A stretch of DNA of 11,970 nucleotides from the NCBI GenBank assembly GCA_026388915.1, contig JAPLIW010000621.1:1-11970 (forward strand), in the 5' to 3' direction. This document shows, one piece after another, positions 6,874 through 11,970 of this stretch (position 1 is its first letter; every line of letters begins with the position of its first letter). A program made the position numbers and the translations under genes. The notes beneath the pieces are model-generated. The model had not been told where the DNA came from and did no database searches. It saw nothing but the letters and a program-made list of their open reading frames with translations. The DNA comes from Deltaproteobacteria bacterium (lineage in GTDB: Bacteria > Desulfobacterota > SM23-61).

Positions 6874-7614
6874 TTAGCCGGCATGTTTGATTTTGGTGCC
6901 AATCCGCTTGGCACTCATTTCCATCTTCTTTTTCAAACTAAGGATGATCGGCTCAAGGCGGAATTTGGGACCAAAAATGCTTAAAGCAACGGGACAGAAG
7001 TAACCCCTAATGGGAACGGACATGGATATGGCCCCCTCCAGCGTTTCTCCCGAACTGATGGCATAGCCCTGTTTTCGTATTTTCTCTATTTCCCGGAGCA
7101 ATCCATTTCGATCCGTTATGGTATGGGGTCCGACCGGGGTTAAATGGATATTCTGGATCAGGTGGCTGCGGTCTGTTTCCGTAAGCTCCGCCAACAAAAT
7201 TTTACCGGCGGACCCGGCATAGATCGGCGACACGGATCCTTTGCCCACGCCATAGCGAATATTCTGATTCGCCTGCATCTCCTCCAGACAAATCCTTTGC
7301 GTCCCGATGCGGATGTGGATCGTGACCGTCTCCCCGCTGATCTCCCTTAACCTTTTCATCTCTTCGTAAGCGCATACGACCAAATTTTGATGTGTGGTTA
7401 GCGGGTTCGAGGAAAGTTTTATGATCAGATGCCCCAAAAAATATTGATGGGAAACCGGATCTTGAAAAACGAACCCGCAATTTTCCAGGGTCTTCAACAA
7501 ACGATGGGTGGTGCTCTTGCTTAAATTCAATTCGTTACCAATATCGGTAATCCGATTTTTGCCCGCGCTTAACATGGTCAGGATTTCCGCAGCCCGATAA
7601 ACAGAATGAACCAT
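6874..7614 (-). CDS. IclR-family transcriptional regulator
   Basis: This 246-aa regulator has the IclR layout. It has an N-terminal winged helix-turn-helix (about residues 1-65, recognition region LNLSKSTTHRLLKTLENCGF at 29-48) and a C-terminal effector domain containing GSAGKILLA (134-142) and the late SMSVPIRG segment (197-204). The start ATG at 7614 follows GGAGG with six bases between. It sits between the acyl-CoA synthetase (95 bp) and the CoA-transferase (40 bp), all on one strand, so it is probably co-transcribed with the genes it controls. IclR proteins respond to small carboxylates, aromatics or their CoA esters and may repress or activate. Two similar operator-like sites, at 11143-11159 and 5509-5525, are candidate targets. 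Confidence 0.92.
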   Translation of the reverse strand: MVHSVYRAAEILTMLSAGKNRITDIGNELNLSKSTTHRLLKTLENCGFVFQDPVSHQYFLGHLIIKLSSNPLTTHQNLVVCAYEEMKRLREISGETVTIHIRIGTQRICLEEMQANQNIRYGVGKGSVSPIYAGSAGKILLAELTETDRSHLIQNIHLTPVGPHTITDRNGLLREIEKIRKQGYAISSGETLEGAISMSVPIRGYFCPVALSIFGPKFRLEPIILSLKKKMEMSAKRIGTKIKHAG

Positions 7615-7709
7615 GAATTTCCTCCGGACCTTTCATGAACCAACCCGGCTTGGAAACCCAGCTCCCTGACCCTCCTCTCCCCATCGATTCTCCCGCGAGA
7701 CTGGGAACC

Positions 7710-9239
7710 TCAGTTAACCTTTCTCTCCAATCCTGCCCAATATTTTTCCCTGAGGGTAGTTTTGGCTATTTTCCCGGGACCGCTGCGGGGGAGGCTGGGC
7801 ACAAATTCAACGGTTCGGGGCTTTTGGTAGCTGGCCAGGCGGGCTTTGCAGAACTCGATGATCTCTTCCTGGGTGGCTTCCGAGCCCGCTTTCAAAACCA
7901 CCAATGCTTTCACCGATTCCCCCCATTCCTCATCCGGAACCCCGATGACCGCCGACTCGTGAATCTTCGGGTGCGCGGCCAGGATTCTTTCCAGTTCTTC
8001 CGCATAGATGTTGTAACCGCCGCTGATGATCATGTCCTTCTTCCGGCCGAGGATGTACAAATAATGCTCCTCGTCCAGCATTCCGACATCCCCGGTATAA
8101 TACCAGCCGTCTCGAAGGACTTCCGCGGTAGCCTCCGGGTTTCGGAAGTACCCCATGAATAAATATGGGGTTCGGACCACAATTTCACCCTCTCTTTTCG
8201 GGGGAAGTTCCCGGCCGTCTTCATCCACGATTTTAATTCGGGTATGCATGGTAGGCTGGCCGACACAATTCGTTTTTCTTAGCTGGTCGCGGGGATACAG
8301 GTTGCTGATCGGGCCGGTTTCGGTGATCCCGAAGGTTTCAAAAAGGTTAGGAGATAAATTCCGGATGAATTTTTCTTTCGTGGATTGGTGCAGCGGTGCG
8401 CCGTAGGAGATGGCGATCTCCAGGGAGCGAAGGTCATGCTTTTTTAATCCGGGAAGTTGGAGAATTCTTTCCCACATGACCGGGACCATGGAAACGTGCG
8501 TCACCTGCTTTTCTCGGATAGTATCCACAGTTCTTGCCGGATCGAAGCGATTCCGCAGAATGACCGTACCCCCGAGGTACAATTGGCTGGAGGCGTAAAA
8601 GATGGAGGCGGTGTTTGCCAGGGCGGTAACGCCCAAATAGACCCCCCGGGAATGGTTGTTCAGGTCCATGGCCCGAATGATGGCCCGACGAATTAGCCCC
8701 CCCTGGGAAATCAAGGCCGCCTTGGGAAAACCCGTGGTCCCCGAGGTGGGTTGAATGAGAAAAGGGTCACCCTCTTCCACCCCGATGTCCGGCTCCCCAT
8801 TCGGGTATTGCGTCACCAATTCTTCGTAGGCAACGGAGTCGGAAGGGGGGTTCTTTCCCACAAAAATGAACCGGGGGCATTTTATGAAGGGGCTGATTTC
8901 CCGGATGACTCCCGAGAAATCTTGTTCGTACAGGAAAGCTTGAGGTTCAAAGGCATTGACCAGCTTGATGAACTCCGACTTTTCCCCCCGGGGATTTAGA
9001 GGCATTCGAACCATTCCGGCCTTGGCCGCGGCGAAGAGGAGTTCGAAATGTTCGACCGTATTCCCTTGAAGATGACATAGGATATCGCCCTTTTCTAACC
9101 CCAGCTCGATAAACCCGTGAACCAGACAATTCGCTCGGGCGTTCAACTCTCGATAAGTAATCTTCTGGTTGTCATCCTCGATGGCGATTTTATCGGGGTG
9201 GCGATAGGATTGTATGGTTAACGATTCACCAAAATTCAA
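7710..9239 (-). CDS. AMP-forming acyl-CoA synthetase / ligase
   Basis: This 509-aa class I adenylate-forming enzyme should convert a carboxylic acid, ATP and CoA to acyl-CoA, AMP and PPi. Seen: P-loop TSGTTGFPK (165-173), ETFGITETGP (301-310), the YTGDVG motif with Asp384, the hinge GRKKDMIISGG (398-408), GYNIYAEELE (408-417), and PRSGPGKIAK with the expected catalytic Lys490. The length fits medium/short-chain or aryl-CoA ligases better than long-chain FadD. The reading frame begins at a TTG (9239-9237) preceded by a strong GGAGGAGGG. The next in-frame ATG is at residue 76, inside the conserved fold, so TTG is preferred. It starts 63 bp after the thiolase-like gene. The substrate is unknown. 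Confidence 0.9.
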   Translation of the reverse strand: MNFGESLTIQSYRHPDKIAIEDDNQKITYRELNARANCLVHGFIELGLEKGDILCHLQGNTVEHFELLFAAAKAGMVRMPLNPRGEKSEFIKLVNAFEPQAFLYEQDFSGVIREISPFIKCPRFIFVGKNPPSDSVAYEELVTQYPNGEPDIGVEEGDPFLIQPTSGTTGFPKAALISQGGLIRRAIIRAMDLNNHSRGVYLGVTALANTASIFYASSQLYLGGTVILRNRFDPARTVDTIREKQVTHVSMVPVMWERILQLPGLKKHDLRSLEIAISYGAPLHQSTKEKFIRNLSPNLFETFGITETGPISNLYPRDQLRKTNCVGQPTMHTRIKIVDEDGRELPPKREGEIVVRTPYLFMGYFRNPEATAEVLRDGWYYTGDVGMLDEEHYLYILGRKKDMIISGGYNIYAEELERILAAHPKIHESAVIGVPDEEWGESVKALVVLKAGSEATQEEIIEFCKARLASYQKPRTVEFVPSLPRSGPGKIAKTTLREKYWAGLERKVN

Positions 9240-9302
9240 TCCGCCCTCCTCCGCTCCGAACTTCTTCCCGGCCGATCTCCCCTTCGGATATCGGCTCCGC
9301 CC

Positions 9303-10448
9303 TCACACCTTCAGGATGGTCACCGCACAGTTGTTCCCGGCACCCAGAACGTGGGCGAGTCCGACCTTGGCCTTCGGGATTTGCCTCTTTCCCGCCTCTC
9401 CCCGCAATTGGGTCACGATTTCAAAGATCTGGCCCAGGTGGGACGCACCGATCGGTTCTCCCTTGCTGATCAACCCTCCGCTCGTATTCACCGGGTATTT
9501 CCCACCGATTTCGGTGACCCCTTCATCCAGGAGACGCCCCCCCTGGCCCGTCTTGCAGAGACCCAACTGTTCATAGATTTCAATCTCGCAGAAGGCGTCC
9601 GTGTCCTGAACCTCGAAACAATTTATTTCTTGGGGGCCGATCCCCGCCTGTTGGTAAGCTTTTTTCGCGGCCACTTCCGTCGGCCCGGGGTTCACCGTTT
9701 TGGCACTCAAGCTGTCCACGGGGGCCCGAAAATCGGCGGAATAGTAGGCATTCGTGGGAACGCAGGCGGCAACGGTAATCGGCTTGCGGGTAAATTTTGC
9801 AGCCTTTTCTTTCGGACAGAGGATTATGGCGGCGGAGCCTTCGTTGGGCGCACAAATTTCTAGGAGATGGATGGGGTCGCAGACCAAGGGAGAGTTCATA
9901 ATCTCCTCGATGGTGAACTCTTTCCGGTACATCGCATAGGGATTCTGGACGCTGTTCTTGTGGTTTTTGAAGGCCACCTTGGCAAGGTGCAAATCGGTGA
10001 TCCCGTATTCATACATGTGCCGCCGCGCCCGCATGGCCCAATAACTTGGGTTGGTGTCCATGCCCATTTGAATCTGCCATTTTTCGTAGATCATGGATGG
10101 GTCCATGAATCCTCGGGGCATTTTTTCCGCGCCCAGGACCATAACCAGGTCAAAAGCTCCGGACTGAATCCCTAAAATCGCCTGGCTTAAGGCAATTCCC
10201 CCGCTCGCGCAGGCCGCCTCAATATCGCAAATGGGGATTCCCGTAGCCCCCAGGGGCTTTAGGATTCTGGCCCCGGAAGTCGCGGGAAGATACATCTTCG
10301 AAAGGTAGGCCATTTGGATATCTTTCCACTGCAAATTGGCGTCCCGCAGGGCCATTTGGGCCGCCTCTTGCCCCAATTCTAGGTAGGATTTGTTTTCAAA
10401 CCGGCCGAACTTATGGATCCCCACACCAATGATCGCAACCTCTTTCAT
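9303..10448 (-). CDS. SCP2-type thiolase-like protein (DUF35 partner)
   Basis: This 381-aa thiolase-fold protein is a likely acyl-CoA C-C bond cleaving or forming enzyme. Seen: VAIIGVGIHKFGRF at the N-terminus and the nucleophile region EAACASGGIAL with Cys80. At the second conserved block it reads NTSGGLISKGEPIGAS (321-336), so the GHP histidine of standard thiolases is a glutamate. LAHVLGAGNN with His366 is near the C-terminus, in place of the usual CxGGG cysteine motif. These features place it in the SCP-x/SCP2-thiolase-like group and not among classic acetyl-CoA acetyltransferases. The start ATG has GGAGG seven bases upstream, and the DUF35 gene ends 11 bp before it. Thiolases with a DUF35 partner (for example BbsAB in anaerobic toluene breakdown) form mixed complexes. 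The same arrangement is inferred here. Confidence 0.85.
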   Translation of the reverse strand: MKEVAIIGVGIHKFGRFENKSYLELGQEAAQMALRDANLQWKDIQMAYLSKMYLPATSGARILKPLGATGIPICDIEAACASGGIALSQAILGIQSGAFDLVMVLGAEKMPRGFMDPSMIYEKWQIQMGMDTNPSYWAMRARRHMYEYGITDLHLAKVAFKNHKNSVQNPYAMYRKEFTIEEIMNSPLVCDPIHLLEICAPNEGSAAIILCPKEKAAKFTRKPITVAACVPTNAYYSADFRAPVDSLSAKTVNPGPTEVAAKKAYQQAGIGPQEINCFEVQDTDAFCEIEIYEQLGLCKTGQGGRLLDEGVTEIGGKYPVNTSGGLISKGEPIGASHLGQIFEIVTQLRGEAGKRQIPKAKVGLAHVLGAGNNCAVTILKV

Positions 10449-10459
10449 CTGAATCCCTC

Positions 10460-10900
10460 CTAAACCGGCCTAAACCGAAAGGCCATTACCTCGTTCTGGT
10501 TTTCATCCGTATACAGAGGAAATACCTCCATCTCCAACTCCATCCCCACCTTTATTTTTCCCAGCTCGCATTGAATCGGGGACAGGACCCGAATTCCCTC
10601 GGGCAACTCCACCAGCCCCAAGCCAAAAGGAACGAATGGATCGGGCCCTTTATAATCCCCGGGCGGCCGATGTCGAATGACCGTATACGTCCATAATTTT
10701 CCCTTACGGCTGAGCGGTGCCTCTTCCAGGTTTGCACCCCCGCAGTTTCCGCAGGCCTGTCGTTTCCCCAATGAAACTTCACTGCAATTCTCACATTTGC
10801 TTCCCATCAACCTGACCTGCGCAAGGGGTGATAAAGGAGTCGTGAATAAACCATCTTTGATCGGGATTTGTTTTTTCTCATTTGAGCTTACTTGCGACAT
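10460..10900 (-). CDS. DUF35 Zn-ribbon / OB-fold acyl-CoA-associated protein
   Basis: This 146-aa protein has a rubredoxin-like zinc ribbon followed by an OB-fold. Seen: four cysteines as CENC (36, 39) and CGNC (50, 53), then a beta-rich C-terminal half. The FVPFGLGLVELPEGIRVLSP stretch (89-108) is typical of the DUF35 OB-fold. Members are usually encoded beside SCP2-type thiolases and act as a required structural subunit that helps bind CoA. The gene ends 11 bp before the thiolase-like gene, which fits that role. The ATG at 10900 has GAGGGG about seven bases upstream. It is the first clear gene of the minus-strand cluster, about 250 bases downstream of a good candidate promoter. Confidence 0.9.
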   Translation of the reverse strand: MSQVSSNEKKQIPIKDGLFTTPLSPLAQVRLMGSKCENCSEVSLGKRQACGNCGGANLEEAPLSRKGKLWTYTVIRHRPPGDYKGPDPFVPFGLGLVELPEGIRVLSPIQCELGKIKVGMELEMEVFPLYTDENQNEVMAFRFRPV

Positions 10901-11025
10901 AAATCGTCCCCTCCTATTCGAGAAGAATCTTCGGGTATTTTCCCATAAAAAAGGGCATTTCCCATCCCGGGGGAGGAAACTCTATCTTCCTGGAAGATCA
11001 TCCCGTAGAGATTGAAAATGCCCAT
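10888..11025 (-). CDS. Possible 45-aa leader ORF overlapping the DUF35 start
   Basis: A short frame starts at the ATG at 11025-11023 (MGIFNLYGMIF...), with GAGGGG four bases upstream, and ends at a TAA that overlaps the first 13 bases of the DUF35 gene. The product resembles no family I know. The ribosome binding site and overlap would allow coupled translation, but the frame could be chance in a leader that also holds an inverted repeat. Confidence 0.2.
   Translation of the reverse strand: MGIFNLYGMIFQEDRVSSPGMGNALFYGKIPEDSSRIGGDDLCRK
10947..11023 (-). terminator. Possible leader hairpin followed by T6 (attenuator-like)
   Basis: On the minus strand GGGCATTT (11023-11016) pairs perfectly with AAATGCCC (10960-10953), directly followed by six T (10952-10947). 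Nested inside are ctcta/tagag and the tight hairpin tcttcc/ggaaga. The outer stem is only 8 bp with a 55-base branched loop, so terminator activity is doubtful. Confidence 0.25.
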
Positions 11026-11133
11026 TTTCCCCTCAAAAAATGATGTACCTTGAAAGATTGTATCCAGGAGATTCCATCTCCGGATCCATAAGGCCTGATC
11101 GAATTTGGGGTGGGGGTGGTAGAGAACTATTAT

Positions 11134-11159
11134 GGAATTATTGTTCCGTATCGTGGAAC
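11134..11159. promoter_or_regulatory. Operator-like site 1, overlapping the cluster promoter
   Basis: The core GTTCCGTATCGTGGAAC (11143-11159) has perfect 5-bp arms. A further GGAA at 11134-11137 makes a second, overlapping GGAA-N6-TTCC inverted pair. It covers the candidate -10 and start region, the position expected of a repressor site. The core is 14/17 identical to site 2 at 5509-5525. Binding by the IclR-family protein is inferred. Confidence 0.55.
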
Positions 11160-11185
11160 CTAGCAGATGCCCCTCCACGTGTCAA
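11157..11185 (-). promoter_or_regulatory. Candidate sigma-70 promoter of the DUF35-thiolase-ligase-IclR-CoA-transferase cluster
   Basis: On the minus strand a perfect -35 TTGACA (11185-11180) is followed after 17 bp by TAGGTT (11162-11157), a 3/6 match to the -10 consensus. The spacing is ideal and the -10 overlaps operator-like site 1. It would give a leader of about 250 bases. Confidence 0.45.
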
Positions 11186-11332
11186 GGAAAATATTTAGGG
11201 GGGCATTCCCCCGTTTTCCAACCTTGCATCCGGGGGCCAGAAAGGAAGGCACGTTAGAAAGAGAATCATTTGACCGGTCTCATCCCGGATGGAAATCTTT
11301 AATAGTTGGGAATCCGGAATGGGGTTTCCGCC
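11186..11332. other. Intergenic region between the divergent units, nothing assigned
   Basis: This lies between the minus-strand promoter and the plus-strand FrhB remnant. Frames crossing it show no recognisable protein. I see no clear plus-strand promoter or repeat. It may hold unrecognisable decayed sequence upstream of the remnant. Confidence 0.4.
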
Positions 11333-11542
11333 GATCCCCAGACCCGCGCCAGCGCTCAACACGGAGGAACCGTAACCCCCCTCATGGCCCTGGCCCTTCA
11401 GGAAGGGATCATCGACACGGCCATCCTCGCCGACGAAGGCCGGAGTCTTCTGCCCGAAGGAAAGGCCGTGCGCGATCCCGCGGAAGTGAGAAAACGGGGC
11501 AAGAGCCGGCTCGTGATTTCACCCAATCTGGCCGAATTCAAT
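11333..11542 (+). pseudogene. Remnant of a FrhB/FdhB-family flavoprotein gene
   Basis: About 70 residues, from DPQTRASAQHGGTVT through LALQEGIIDTAILAD to ISPNLAEFN, resemble the N-terminal FrhB_FdhB domain (F420 hydrogenase/dehydrogenase beta subunit), in which the QxGG-V-T and SPNLAEFN-like stretches are conserved. The cysteine-rich ferredoxin part expected before it and the large C-terminal domain expected after it are both absent. The frame reads into unrelated residues and stops at 11606-11608. The adjacent plus-strand gene at 11662 belongs to the same family and reaches the matching QYG at the window edge, so this is probably a decayed copy or a relic of a deletion. Confidence 0.65.
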
Positions 11543-11661
11543 ATTGACAAGAACCTGGAAGATGAGTTAATAAGGGGACGGTCAATCGGAATCTTCCCCA
11601 TTTCATGAATTTCCCGCACCCCGACAGGCAATCTGACCAGAAAGGGCAGGTGGAGATGAGC

Positions 11662-11970
11662 ATGGAAGTGAAGGGTCCCCAGGACCTGGAAAAAGAAGTG
11701 ATCAAAGCGGACCTCTGCACCCTCTGCGGCGCCTGCGTGGGCCTCTGCCCCTATTTCCGGGCCCACCGCGGCCGAATCGTCCTCATGGACAACTGCAACC
11801 TCTCCCAGGGGCGGTGCTATTTTTTCTGTCCCCGGACTCCCTCGGACCTGGAAGCGGTCAACCAGGCCCTCTTCGGGGCCCCTTATCCGGGAGATTCCCT
11901 GGGGACCCGCCGCCAGGTGGTCATGGCCAAGTCCCTGGATAAATCGGCCCTCGCCAAGGGCCAGTACGGC
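11662..11970 (+). CDS. Ferredoxin-FrhB/FdhB-family protein, N-terminal part (runs off window)
   Basis: The first 103 residues are visible. A 4Fe-4S ferredoxin motif CTLCGACVGLCPY (C19, C22, C25, C29) is followed by a second cysteine group NC-x6-C-x3-CPR (C45, C52, C56), and then the start of the FrhB-like domain ending KGQYG. Proteins of this layout are iron-sulfur flavoproteins that pass electrons from ferredoxin or related carriers in anaerobes, often with Hdr- or dehydrogenase-type partners, but the partner is off-window. I prefer the ATG at 11662 (MEVKGPQDL, typical of the family), with GGAG six bases upstream. The ATG at 11656 is equally open. A further in-frame ATG at 11605 has no good ribosome binding site. 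It runs divergently from the CoA cluster. Confidence 0.8.
   Translation, partial: MEVKGPQDLEKEVIKADLCTLCGACVGLCPYFRAHRGRIVLMDNCNLSQGRCYFFCPRTPSDLEAVNQALFGAPYPGDSLGTRRQVVMAKSLDKSALAKGQYG

Noticed and set aside
7635..8162. A 175-aa plus-strand frame opposite the acyl-CoA synthetase C-terminus
   Set aside because: The opposite strand carries intact hinge and catalytic lysine motifs; this frame is a shadow.
11398..11766. A 122-aa minus-strand frame opposite the FrhB sequences
   Set aside because: It is antisense to the recognisable FrhB remnant and ferredoxin motifs.

Overview
The window looks like part of a moderately GC-rich, probably anaerobic bacterium, most likely Desulfobacterota (deltaproteobacterial). 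This is inferred from the gene mix (Liv-type transporter, CoA chemistry genes, ferredoxin/FrhB-type flavoprotein) and from the intergenic repeats (C/G-tract inverted repeats, paired 'VIPAKAGIQ'-type hairpins). No rRNA or other phylogenetic marker is present. I found no tRNA, CRISPR array or transposase.

Layout: almost everything from 10900 down to 1 is on the minus strand. In transcription order it holds a DUF35 Zn-ribbon/OB-fold protein (10900-10460), an SCP2-type thiolase-like protein (10448-9303), an acyl-CoA synthetase (9239-7710), an IclR-family regulator (7614-6874) and a family III CoA-transferase (6833-5628). A 318-bp gap follows, then a substrate-binding protein (5309-4146), a 443-bp repeat-rich gap, and livH, livM, livG and livF tightly coupled (3702-416). 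A nitroreductase runs off the left edge (128-1). On the plus strand at the right edge are a decayed FrhB-family fragment (11333-11542) and the start of an apparently intact ferredoxin/FrhB-family gene (11662 onward).

Working model (inference): the transporter imports a carboxylic acid, possibly aromatic or branched. The synthetase or the CoA-transferase makes the CoA thioester. The DUF35/thiolase pair does a late C-C bond step, and the IclR protein controls the set. Two nearly identical 17-bp operator-like sites, one upstream of the DUF35 gene (11143-11159) and one upstream of the binding-protein gene (5509-5525), support one shared regulon. No acyl-CoA dehydrogenase or hydratase is in the window, so the pathway is incomplete here.

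The most notable anomalies are a perfect 16-bp tandem duplication that frameshifts livF near its 3' end, the paired operator-like sites, the hairpin-repeat cluster separating the binding-protein gene from the permease genes, a thiolase whose usual GHP motif reads GEP, and the FrhB remnant beside an intact relative. I do not see a clearly new system: this is a degradation/uptake locus of recognisable families with unusual details.
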